From Zizania palustris (Eukaryota; Streptophyta; Magnoliopsida; Poales; Poaceae), in assembly GCA_019279435.1 (NCBI GenBank), contig JAAALK010000283.1, positions 60,928,642 to 60,992,641 of the forward strand: a DNA stretch of 64,000 nt. Direction: 5' to 3'. Below the pieces are notes generated by a model. The model made no database searches. It was given only the letters and a program-made list of their open reading frames with translations, and had not been told where the DNA came from. Both the position numbers and the translations under genes were made by a program. Shown here piece by piece: positions 55,601 through 64,000 of the stretch (its first letter is position 1; every line of letters starts with the position of its first letter).

Positions 55601-55621
55601 GCGCTCCTTCCTCCTCCCCAT
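46632..55621 (-). CDS. FNBP4-like protein with two WW domains; exon 5 frameshifted
   Basis: Exons by splice signals (minus strand): 55621-55531, 51069-50988, 50507-50392, 50133-49514, 49410-48195, 48106-48027, 47660-47565, 47481-47408, 47120-46976, 46715-46632. The start MGRRKERRLAAMATAGG is basic, as in plant FNBP4-type proteins. WW domain 1 is in exon 4 (WKTVMHEQSNQCYYWNTVTG followed by ETSWEIP). Exon 5 has an acidic run (DNDEDMDVEMEVDDED) and proline ligands (EDEWIPPPPP twice). WW domain 2 spans the last two exons (LPSGWQVYMDESTKQVYYG, TTWDRP). WW proteins of this type bind proline-rich partners and are linked to splicing and formins in animals; the plant role is not established here. Two problems: exon 1 ends in phase 1 while exon 2 reads open in phase 0, and exon 5 shifts frame at an A run (plus-strand 49374-49377) between NVELIK and REIEIRISD. 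This may be a draft error or a damaged gene. Confidence 0.8.
51128..51215. mobile_element. hAT-like terminal segment, single end
   Basis: catagttattaaggcggtaaggtgaggc... followed by aaggcgtaaggcgaggcgacgcctta closely resembles the left end of the element at 51885. The matching inverted end (ccttnataactatg) is not found before 51885, so this is either a solo end, a heavily deleted element, or part of a nested set. Confidence 0.5.
52180..54450 (+). mobile_element. RTE-clade LINE, 5'-truncated
   Basis: Starts inside the ORF without an endonuclease domain. It ends with ccaacttgcttgggactaaaaggctttgttgatgttgatgttgatg (54401-54446), the conserved plant RTE tail with a short (TTGATG) microsatellite instead of poly(A). 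Lies in plus orientation, opposite to the host gene FNBP4-like. Confidence 0.87.
52186..54297 (+). pseudogene. RTE LINE reverse transcriptase ORF, truncated and frameshifted
   Basis: 52186-52745 is the linker before RT (KWWKLKG, WWWTENVQKAIKEKKECYR). A frame change at 52746 leads, via FDNLFNGENE, to the RT frame 52774-54297. RT has KMKGGKAMGPDGIP-type fingers, FKNKGNIQSCTNYRGIKL, FIDLEKAYDKIPR (catalytic D), GLHQGSALSPYLFALV and FADD at about 53529-53540. The C-terminus carries MRMLRWICGHTRLDRVRNDD and RLRWFGHVHRRP, typical of plant RTE proteins. RT motifs are intact but the endonuclease is missing, so the copy is dead on arrival. Confidence 0.9.
55147..55338. repeat. 98-bp tandem duplication
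   Basis: ccaatagttcgggatggacgg... through ...cccaaatcaatcgag occurs at 55147 and again at 55245 with only a few differences (ataaccacta/acaaccacta, ccctcct/ctctgct). Lies in the first intron of the FNBP4-like gene, 190-380 bp downstream of exon 1. Confidence 0.92.
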
Positions 55622-55925
55622 CGCGCCAAAGGGATTCGAGCTGGGCCCCCGCAGGAACAAGCGAGTCTGTACTGTTTCCCCTCTTTTTTTCTAGGGTTAG
55701 GGCTTCGCACGCTGGAGGTGGGTGGGTGGAGTGATCTCGTGAATTCCGAAACGAGGAGATGGAAGCGAATCGAGTTACGGCGGCGAGGCGTTGTCGCGAA
55801 TCGTAAAGCCGGGACGGCAGGGGAAGGGAGATGGGTATATATATGGACCAGAGTCCAGAAGCGAAAGCCATCGTTGGGCCAACAAACGTAAGGACTGTCA
55901 CAAACTCAATTTATATATATATATA
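55622..55925 (-). promoter_or_regulatory. Upstream region of the FNBP4-like gene
   Basis: Putative 5' leader and core promoter on the minus strand. The nearest AT-rich words are tatatatatggacc (plus strand 55836) and the (TA)n run at 55911-55925. No motif is decisive. Confidence 0.4.
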
Positions 55926-57420
55926 CTAGTGAGAGGACCGTGCGTTGCAACGGATGCATAATTTTAATGGCAATATATTTAGAACATGATATATTTGTCG
56001 AACACATTTGTTTAGTAATATTGCGACGATAAGAAACAAAGTAATATATTATTCTTCAGAACAATACATTTGTGTTTCTCATGTAATAATTGGAGAATGT
56101 CACGATAATTAGGTTTGCAATGATGGTATTATTACTCATAGGAAATGAACATCTCATAAGCAGATAAGCTAGAGATAAATCAGGTTTAAACCATGCACAT
56201 CCTATATCAGATTCATGAACCAGATGTGCCTAAATGCTACAGCATAAAAATTTAGATAGGTACAACAGTGGTATCATTAGCAGTAAGAAATAAAAACAGT
56301 TCATTAAGAAACAAAAAACAATTATTTTCTAATATGGTTCAAATTTAATCGAAAAAAATATAAACTTAATAAGGTGGATGAACAAAATTATGATTAAACA
56401 GTGGTTGCACAGCGAAATTCTTAAACAAAATAGCGCATGTTTAATCAGCATAAAAATCAGTAAAATTATTCTGAATTTTTAATGACTTCAAAAATTTCAC
56501 TCTCTAATTTAAACAAGACGTTGGTCTTATAAAAATCAGGAAACATCATAGAAAAGCTCTAAAAATTCTCATAAAATTCAGAATAATACTACTGAATGTG
56601 ATGAAATTTACAAAATTATACCCGCATCAATCTTTATTTTATCTGATTTTTGGGCATTTTTCTTATTTTCCAGAGGATAAATAAAACAATAAATTAATTT
56701 TCCACTCCCCCGGCCCGAGAGCGATAGCGGCGAGCGCGAGCGGCGAGCCGTGCGACGCGGCGGAGCGGCGCGCGGCGGCGGCCAACGGCGGTCGGCCGCC
56801 ACCGGCTAGCTCGCCGGAGCACCGCGCTCACCCTCGGGTGAGCGGGGCTTCCGTCGAGCTAGCCCGGGCGGCCAAAACCCGAGGTCCCGAGAGGGTTCGC
56901 TAGTCGCTTCCCGGCCTCCGGCGAGCGGCGGCGCGGCGGCGGAGGGGTCCCGGCGAGCGGCGGCGCCACGCCCCGAGAGCGAAGGTGAGCCCGACCCCCT
57001 CACTATTAGTTTAGGGTTCGGTTTTTTATTTTGATGTTCTGATTTCCTCTTCTCTCTTACCCGAAGGTGGACCCGGCCCAAGTGAGCGGCGGCGCGACGA
57101 CCCGACGGCGGAGCGGGCGAGCGGCGGCGAGCGATGGTGAGCGGCGTTAGGGTAGGGTAGGGTCTGAGCATAGGGAGAGAGAAGAGGGAGGGGGGCGCGC
57201 GGTCGAGGCGGGGGAGGGGGGGCGCGCGTCGAGGCGGGGGAGGTCGCCTTGGTCCTGGCGGTTTGCGTTGCACGCGGGTGCGCGTGGACTGTTGGCGTGC
57301 TGCGCGCGGGCGGGAGGGTGGCGCGCTGCGCGCGGACGGGAGGGAGGCGCGCGCCGGGAGACGCGCGCGCGGCGCGCGGAGCGGACGGACGAGTAAGTCC
57401 CCGCATTATATTAGTTAAGA
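55926..57420 (-). mobile_element. Helitron-like element
   Basis: On the minus strand the 5' end reads TCTTAACTAATATAATGCGG (from 57420) preceded by A. The 3' end reads CCGTTGCAACGCACGG, a short hairpin, then TCCTCTCACTAG at 55926 followed by T. A|T insertion, TC start and hairpin plus CTAG end are Helitron hallmarks, and these end sequences match common grass Helitron ends. The body has a GC-rich block (56700-57400), perhaps captured host sequence, and AT-rich flanks. No Rep/helicase is visible, so it is non-autonomous. Confidence 0.6.
56700..57400. other. GC-rich block inside the Helitron-like element
   Basis: Long runs of cgg/gcgcg with minus-strand ORFs (for example 57406-57026 and 57273-56806) rich in Arg, Pro and Ala. 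They show no domain, overlap in different frames, and look like compositional ORFs. Could be a captured 5' leader or first exon of a grass gene. Confidence 0.4.
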
Positions 57421-58788
57421 TTGTTTATTAGGAAAATAATTAATTGTCTATCATATAGTAGTTATAATAATTAAATTTTTATACAAATAATATAACATAT
57501 TATGTTAATAAAACCAGCTTCGTCGATATACATACGCCATTAACTATTTATTTTTCATTAGGAAATTAATTAACTGTCTATCATATAGTAGTATAATAAT
57601 TAAGAAGTGTATTTAATAAAATATCACTTGTATTAACTATTTATTTATATATTTTAATGATTAATTCGGTGGATTCTCTACCACTTAAAAATATTTATAG
57701 ATGTGAAAGATAGCCCCACAAAAAATATTTTTTCTGTATAAAATATAACGATGGTTTGGTGTGGGGTGACGTCAGCGGATCTTCCCATGGATTCTGGTGG
57801 GCCCGGCCCATGAGAGTGGACCGGAAGACAGGTGCAGCGAGGAACATGATGCGTAAGAGCATTTCATGCATGTCCTTTTCAACATAATTTTATTTTTAAT
57901 GACAAAGAATTATTTAGAACATAGTTTATTCAAATGTTGTTTAGTAATATCATGATGATAAATAGAATATTACAAGTGCTATTATATATTTATAATTATA
58001 AACATGACATAAAATTACATAAAAATGGATGTGAAATTCATATTACAAAGTTCCTTTCATCTAAGAAAAGGATATTTCTAGAATTTTTAGTGAATCTAAC
58101 GAAGCATATGTAAAATTCATAGTTTTACTTGATTTTTTAGAAATTGAAAGAACTTTGTGTAAAATTTATGTTTCTGTGTGATTTTTCAAAAATCTAAGGA
58201 TTTTTACACAAAATTCGTGCATCTGCGCAAAATACAAAAATTAAAGGATTAAAATACAAAAATATAATTTTTTTCTTTTTTCTTTTTATTCTTTTATTCT
58301 TCTTCTCGTGCGGAGGACGCGCCGTGGGCGGGGGACGCGCCGTGGTGCGTGTGGGGGGAGAGGACAGTTGCGTATTTGTGCGGGCGTGGGACGAACAAAT
58401 TTCATGCTATCGTGCGGTCGAATGAGTAGCTGCTTTAATTAGTAGAGATTTGTTTGAATTTTATTTTTGGATGTAAATAATTTTAAATATATTTGTTTTT
58501 AATAGAGCCCCTAAATTGAAGTATGTAATGTTCCTTAAAATAGAGAGCAAAAAAAAATTAATTTTGTGATCTTTTATTTTTTAGAGTCATTTATAGTATT
58601 TGTTGAAAATGATTTTTTAATTCTAAATGAAACTGTTTTTAGTAATCTATTTTTTTTGCGATAAGAACAGTGCAAACTTCAGTTGTTATTCATCTGACCT
58701 AGACTTTCTAGGTGGTAAAGATAAAAAAAATTGTAATTTTATGTATGTGCGTTGGACATGTTAGTAACACTTGTTCGTATAGACTATT
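57421..58788. other. AT-rich spacer with a second Helitron-like 5' end
   Basis: No gene. At 58448 the minus strand starts TCTCTACTAATTAAAGCAGC preceded by A, like a Helitron 5' end, but I could not find its 3' hairpin/CTAG partner. 58310-58390 is a GC-rich patch (gcgccgtgg repeats). Confidence 0.4.
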
Positions 58789-59207
58789 ATAGTCAGAGAG
58801 GTCTGTGCTTTGCAACAGAATCTTATTTTATAATAGGTTTTTTATTTCCGCGCAAAATACATAAATTAAAAGACTGAAATATAAATACAATTTTCTTTTT
58901 CTGGTTTTTTATTTACTTTTTTATTCTTTTTCCTTTTTTTCTTTTTTTTTCTTTTCCTCTTTTCTTCTTTTTTTTCTCACGCAATGAATCACATGCATGC
59001 AAGGGGCGGGCGGTTGCACAGCGGGCGGGGCGCGCAACGTCGCGCTTTGATGGCCGGGCGTTGCACCGGTTTTTTTAGGTTTTTAGGGCGGTTGCACCGG
59101 TTTTTTTTAGGGTATAAATTTTGATTGGTTTTTTATGGGAAGTGAGTGCTGTACGGAGAGGAAGGCTGCGGACGGACGAGTAAGTCGCCCGCTTATAATA
59201 GTAGAGA
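58789..59207 (-). mobile_element. Short Helitron-like element
   Basis: Minus strand 5' end TCTCTACTATTATAAGCGGG at 59207 preceded by A; 3' end ...CTGTTGCAAAGCACAGACCTCTCTGACTAT at 58789. This parallels the 55926 end (GTTGCAA-GCAC hairpin region, CCTCTC-ACTA), but the terminal CTAG has become CTAT. 419 bp, no coding capacity, T-rich interior and a GC-rich patch at 59000-59060. Confidence 0.45.
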
Positions 59208-59864
59208 TATATATTCATTATTAATACAACCCATGACGTGATTATAACTTTTAGAAATATATAAAATAAATAACCACCATATATTGATATACTTTTTTTC
59301 TGAGATGATTGTTTTTTGAGTTCGAATCTTTTTTAAGAGTTTTGTTTCTAATAGAGAAACTTCCTCCTCATTATAAACGCATATTAAAAAAATAAATAAG
59401 CATGTTTTTTCATACATCTTGTGCATCCATTTTTTCATATTTTTTTGAATGAATAATTTGTTTATAATAGACCTATTTTGCTAAATTACATGTATATAGT
59501 ATTGTATTAAATATAAAAGAAACTCGCCCGACCTTACAAACGGTCGACTGAACCGACCAAAACAACACCAGCCAAAAATGTCATCATGTCTCACCGGATT
59601 TTGGTACCTCATATCCTCTACTACCACGATTAATCGGTGACGTATCGAAATCTAATTTCCCTTTTTAGTTGCAGTTTTGGTAGCAACTGGTCGTTGATTT
59701 ATTAAGTCTTTAGACATAAAGTTAATGATGATTGAGAGATTTATAAGCTTGTTAATCCAAGTTCTGATTGTATTGTAACTAGTTACTATAGACGATATTG
59801 ATTTTCTTTTGTATCACAAAACTCATGTTACCATAATTGTTAGTTATATATATATATATATACA

Positions 59865-59970
59865 AATGCTATTCTACACCGACGTGGAATAGGGAGTCGG
59901 GATTGGGTGGGGCGTGGGGGCACGCTGGATGAGACAGACACGGTTAGGTTAATCGGTGCAGAATAGCATT
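59865..59970. mobile_element. Small inverted-repeat (foldback/MITE-like) element
   Basis: AATGCTATTCTACACCGA at the left and its near-perfect inverse TCGGTGCAGAATAGCATT at the right enclose a 70-bp GC-rich core. The flanks contain a further partial copy (atagtgtagaataacg, 59977-59992), so the boundary may extend. Confidence 0.55.
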
Positions 59971-60304
59971 CTACCCATAGTGTAGAATAACGTTTCCGTA
60001 TATATATATTTCCTTTAGCTGATAGTGTTAAAAAGATTGATTATTATTGTCGATATTGGTGAGTTGGCCTCCTCATATTCGATTCCTGGATTTGCATATG
60101 AGTGTCCCTCACATCGTTGCCACTACATGGTCATTGGTTGCCATCGTTGTGCCATAGAGAAGCAACTGATGCCACCTGCTCCAGTCCATATATGATCATC
60201 AGATGCTGTTGTTGTGTTACTTGGAAGTGAACTTGCCACATCATTGTCTTTTGTGGATGGCTGCCACCACCCATAGTGCAGTGCTTCTTATAGAGTTCAA
60301 TTCG

Positions 60305-60826
60305 TTTGGTTGGGGGCGAGAATGGATAGGATGATCTCATTCATGGATTTAGGGATGGAATGATATATTTGAAGTTTTTGGTTGGATGGATGAGATGAGA
60401 TAATTTTTGTTTGGTTAGATGTATACGACTTGGATGAGATAAGGTTAAATTTAGTGGGACCCACTTATCAAATATATATTTTAACAAAAATATAATCAAA
60501 TGAGATTTTATTTTATAGATTAAATTATAATCAATACAATGATGTAATTAGATCATAGTTTGGATAAATAATTTGGGAGTAAAAATCATTTGAATATTTA
60601 TAAACGAAAAAATAAATGTGTAATAATCAATCAAGAGACGACACGTCATCTCATCCAATATTGGATGAGCTCATCCAGAAAAATTTCTTGAATCTCTCCA
60701 TCCAACATATTGAAGGAATATTCCTCTCGGTGGTCATCCCATCCACCTTCGCCCTCCAACCAAATAGCTGACTGGATGGGATAGCCCTATCCCATCCAGG
60801 GATATCCAGCGAACCAAACACACCCC
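60305..60826. mobile_element. MITE-like element, same style as 19153-19516
   Basis: Left end gtttggttgggggcgagaatggatagg; right end ...ggatgggatagccctatcccatccag...gaaccaaacacaccc, i.e. inverted tgtttggttcgct. Internal ggatgagat and gtttggttagatgta words recur. No target duplication could be defined. Confidence 0.45.
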
Positions 60827-62178
60827 TAGTGGATAGGATTGGAAACCCTTGCTAAAAGTGAGTTGACAATGATGGTTAAGAAAAAAGAAAAGGAAAAAAG
60901 ACACATTCATTGAAAAGTTTCTAGAGCGCAAAATTGGAATTTCATAAAGGGACTCTTGAATTGTGCATCTTTTTTCCTCTTGGATAATACTCATAATATT
61001 TCTATGTTTGATTATTGTTTACCTTTAATTGCCTATTATGCATTTATTACGAGTAAAAACATGTAATTATCAGAGGAAAATATTTAAAAATAACAAATCA
61101 TTCATATGTTTATTTAGCAGTGTGATGTGAGTTTAGTAAAACTAATTTATGCATCCTTAATTATAGATAATTAGCATCATGATTAATAAATTAGCTGAGC
61201 TAACTACAGATGGTTCTCACCTAAACATTAAATGCATAGTTCGTACTTAGAGCCAAGAAGATTTGTGCTACCATAGGCTTTGAGAACAATAATGTAATGT
61301 ATCTTCCCCACGCCAAATGAGAATAATCAAGCACTTCATTTTCTCCGATACCATCCTTCTTCTACTTTGAAGGATGGTCATGACAAATGTAAGGGTACTG
61401 TAGAATCCCTTTAAGGTGTGCTTTGAATGTCTCAATTATACCATCAAGCCACTAATCTTAACTATATTAAAGCGTCTAGTTGATCGTCCGTCCGCATTCT
61501 CTTGGCGCGCAGCGCGCAACTCCGCGTTTTCATCCGCTCAGCCTCCCACGCGAGCCACTCCCTCACCACTCACGCGCGCACAACCATCGGCACCCACGTC
61601 GCCGCAACCTCCCGCACGCGCTTGCCTCCTCCCTCCCTCTCCTTTTATTCTCCATCTCCCAACCGCACCGGCTCAGGTCTGCACCGAGAAGAATCAAGGC
61701 GGCGATTGGAGCGACGACGCGGTGCACAGGCAGAGCGTGGTGGTGTGGTCGTGTGCGGAGGCGCACCACCTCTGTGCCGCCCTCGTCCTCGGCGGGGACG
61801 GCGCCCGAGGCCGAGGCGTCCCCGCCGCCGCCGCCGTCCCTCCTCCGGCGGCGCGCGGGCGTCCGGGAGATATCGGGGATAGCGAGGCGGCCCGTGGCGG
61901 TGTCTGCCTCGACAGTGTAGGACGGCGGCGTAGGCGGGAAGAAGGCGAAGCGCGCGGCGATGGTGGACGTGACGCCGCCCATGGTCCGCGTCTCCGGCCG
62001 GGGGACTGTCAGCAGCGCCGCCGCCTCGGGGGCGCGGCCGCATGCGGAGACGGCGGCTTTGGATCAGGGCCTCAAGGGAGGGTTTGGTGGAGAGGGAGGG
62101 AGGTGGGGAGCTCACAAAGACGCACCCTACTGCGAATCTTTTTGCTTTTCTCCTGCGCTGACCCTCTCCCACCGGCAA

Positions 62179-62286
62179 CCCCCACGCCGCTACATTGGTG
62201 AGACTCATCGTATCACTCGCCGCCACCAGCAGCCCCCACGCCGCCACATTGGTGGGACTCGTCGTATCACTCACCGCCACCACCCC
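62179..62286. repeat. 54-bp tandem duplication
   Basis: cccccacgccgctacattggtgagactc... (62179) is followed directly by a second copy (about 62233) with a few substitutions (gctac/gccac, gagactcat/gggactcgt). Not in a supported ORF. Confidence 0.8.
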
Positions 62287-62392
62287 TCCGTGACTCACGG
62301 CCCTCACCTCGTCGTACGCCGTCATCAGCCTCCTCAGGTAGGCCTTTTCCATTCCCGGGTGACTCCTTAGTGGCCGCTGCGTCGAAAGGAGA

Positions 62393-62655
62393 GCAGATCT
62401 GATGCTGCCGATGCTACAGGTGGTGGACCTGTGCCTGTTGGACAGGTCACTACTGCAGTGGCCAAAGAGAAGGACATCTTGGATCTGTCTTTGGTTGCCA
62501 CAACTCCTTAGGTCTCTAGGGACGAGGTACCAAGGAAGAAGGCTCGACATGGATGGGGGCAAGGCTTGACCAAGTATGAGAAGCAGAAAGTGCAAAGTAC
62601 TGTAGAACATGCTGAAGCTCTTGCTAATGGCAGCCCAACTGATGCTGAACAAAAG
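62393..62655 (+). pseudogene. Exon fragment resembling plant PWR (SANT/NCoR-type) protein
   Basis: The plus frame reads SDAADATGGGPVPVGQVTTA then VAKEKDILDLSLVATTP, a TAG (62509-62511), then VSRDEVPRKKARHGWGQGLT and KYEKQKVQ, ending at a good donor (caaaag|gtagtc). KKxRxGWGQGLxKYEKxKV is the signature of plant POWERDRESS-like proteins, which act with histone deacetylase HDA9 (family knowledge; match from memory). The in-frame stop and missing partner exons suggest a captured or decayed fragment, possibly cargo of the Helitron-like element starting at 61456. Confidence 0.5.
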
Positions 62656-62700
62656 GTAGTCTCTAGGTATATGCAGTCCATTCCGACCTTGTTTTCCCTT

Positions 62701-64000
62701 ATGCAACGTAGTTGTTTTTTCCTTTGCCTTTGTCTTGTCATTTTTTCTTGTGCATGTCCTTATACAAGAGCATGGCTTGGTTCCCCTGATTCTGTCATGA
62801 GCATGTCCTTATTCTATTGTCGAATAATCCAATTAGTTTTATTGTTTAGGTGTTACTAGGGCATACAAGATCCAGTATGTAGGATAACACCTTACAGAAT
62901 TATTTTTTGGGTCCATTAATAAAGGTACATAGCATTTTAAAACAAGTTACTTCTTGAACTGCGCACACGTACTGTGTGGTGGCACATTTGTTCTATTTAT
63001 GTTGCTGATTTACCACATACTTTCTCAGCAATACTCCAGCTCCAGTCGTCCTCGGGTTTGTATTCATCCTGTACACAATTACTTGGCTTTGCGTCTTTTA
63101 TCTCTTGTGTTTCATTCCAGCGATTCATTATAGGAGTACAAATAAAATGATGAGAATGCTTATGATCATTCTCCATGGCATATTTACTTGCCACTGGATT
63201 CAAATAAGAATGTGGTATGATCTTGCAGTTTCTGCATTTACCTCGTAATATGATGTTTGCTATCAAGGAGTAGTATAATTGAGTGTGATGCCATTTCCAT
63301 CTATGGTGGTTCTTGTAAATATTGCAAACTGTTATAACTTGTGCACTCAGTCTCTTTGAATTGTTCCAAAGTGGCCAATGCCAGAAATATCATAATTCTG
63401 AACATTGCTGGACATATATGCATGCTTGTTCAGAAGTAAAAGGTTGGTGCCTGGTGGCTACAGTCTTGTTGCTTTGTCAGATTCATGAACAAAAGGTTTC
63501 TGCAATCCAGAATTCCGGTACTGAACATTTCATCCTTTCATCCTTAAAACCAAATGCTTCTACATTGCTCTTTTACTTTCCTTGAACCATACCATCTAAA
63601 GTTTCATATGCAAAGTACATGCATTTTCATGATTATGGTTTTTAGAGCATCTCTCATCTTTTCTCTTATTATAGTTTGTTTTCATATGATCACACTGCAA
63701 GTTTAAGTTTGTTCAAGCTGACATTGATGCATTCAGTCGTTGCGGGCTTGCGGTATTGATGACCTTTTGAAGGATGGGCTGCTGGATAAGCTCAGAAATA
63801 GATCCTATTATGTTGCCCCTTTCTACTTGATCAACTGGCAATGCCTGAGAATGATACAACTCTTATCTGACACATAGTTGTTGGTTCATGTTCGTGTTTT
63901 TGTTTAGACTCAATCTTTTGACTTAATTGAATAATCTAATGTTATCTAGCATTAGTATACTTAGTTGAGATTGTTCTTTGTATTTTTTGGAGTAATGTCT
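62701..64000. other. Unassigned sequence to the window end
   Basis: Intron-like T-rich sequence with no ORF that I can support. A block near 63715-63800 (gctgacattgatgcattcagtcgttgcggg ...) has mild coding character but stops in every frame within short distance. If the PWR-like exon belongs to a real gene, this could be its following intron. Confidence 0.4.

Larger units (their letters stand above)
59208..61455. other. Intergenic, AT-rich, with small inverted-repeat elements
   Basis: No gene is supported. Contains (TA)n runs at 59845-59862 and 59999-60009, a ~106-bp inverted-repeat element (59865-59970) and a larger tgtttggtt-type MITE-like segment (60305-60826). Confidence 0.5.
61456..62700 (+). 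mobile_element. Helitron-like 5' end with GC-rich cargo; 3' end not found
   Basis: At 61456 the plus strand starts TCTTAACTATATTAAAGCGT preceded by A, nearly the same as the 5' end of the Helitron-like element at 57420 (minus). A GC-rich block follows (61490-62100), then a 54-bp tandem duplication (62179-62286) and a host-gene-like exon (62393-62655). The 3' hairpin/CTAG end was not recognised before the window ends, so the right limit here is arbitrary. Confidence 0.4.

Noticed and set aside
61416..62201. Plus-strand 261-residue ORF and overlapping minus 353-residue ORF (61645-62706)
   Set aside because: Both are Arg/Pro/Ala-rich compositional frames in a GC-rich block, they overlap each other, cross the 54-bp duplication, and show no domain.
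1..64000. CRISPR arrays, bacterial operons, riboswitches or ribosome-binding sites
   Set aside because: The window is plant nuclear DNA; the only regular repeats are minisatellite arrays, LTRs and transposon ends.

Overview
This is a plant nuclear window, most likely from a grass (Poaceae). The evidence is the mix of Ty3 elements of the Tat (RIRE2-like) and Reina chromovirus types, copia elements, CACTA subterminal repeats, Tourist-type MITEs, Helitron ends and a plant RTE LINE, together with very GC-rich 5' ends of otherwise ordinary plant genes. I cannot name the species. A run of 100 N at 34389-34488 shows this is a draft assembly.

Three loci look like host genes with usable structure. 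(1) A two-exon plus-strand gene at 21999-24551 encodes a polytopic membrane protein of the TMEM245 / AI-2E (PF01594) family. (2) A ten-exon minus-strand gene at 46632-55621 encodes an acidic, proline-rich protein with two WW domains, like plant formin-binding-protein-4 (FNBP4) relatives. Exon 5 carries an apparent one-base deletion, and the first intron is swollen by transposons. (3) A small intronless plus-strand ORF at 44461-44880 encodes about 139 residues of helical, charged sequence that I do not recognise. There are also remnants of host genes: a succinate dehydrogenase iron-sulfur subunit (SDH2) C-terminus at 18875-19015, decayed exons resembling nucleolar protein URB1 around 12370-13110, and a fragment resembling the SANT/NCoR-type protein PWR at 62393-62655.

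The rest is mostly transposable elements. 1-9372 is the 3' two thirds of a plus-strand Tat element that carries a spliced antisense gene between pol and its 3' LTR. 13518-18523 and 27493-32700 are two complete Reina-like chromoviruses on the minus strand, each with 5-bp target duplications, on either side of the TMEM245 gene. 32701-43510 is a nest: a copia gag fragment is cut by an LTR fragment (33784), then comes the assembly gap, then a minus-strand 5' half of a second Tat element (34489-37962). That Tat element sits inside the integrase of a plus-strand copia element, whose RNase H is in turn split by a 2.56-kb deleted LTR element (40001-42558) with 15-bp tandem repeats in its LTRs. In the first FNBP4-like intron a 3.1-kb hAT-like element (51885-54976, perfect 8-bp target duplication) contains a 5'-truncated RTE LINE. 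From 55.9 kb to the end there are Helitron-like ends, small inverted-repeat elements and AT-rich spacer.

The elements do not form a pathway; the layout records successive insertions. The least ordinary items are the antisense gene in the Tat element, the LTR tandem array open in most reading frames on both strands, the layered hAT/RTE insertion in a host intron, and a Helitron-like segment that may have captured a PWR-like exon.
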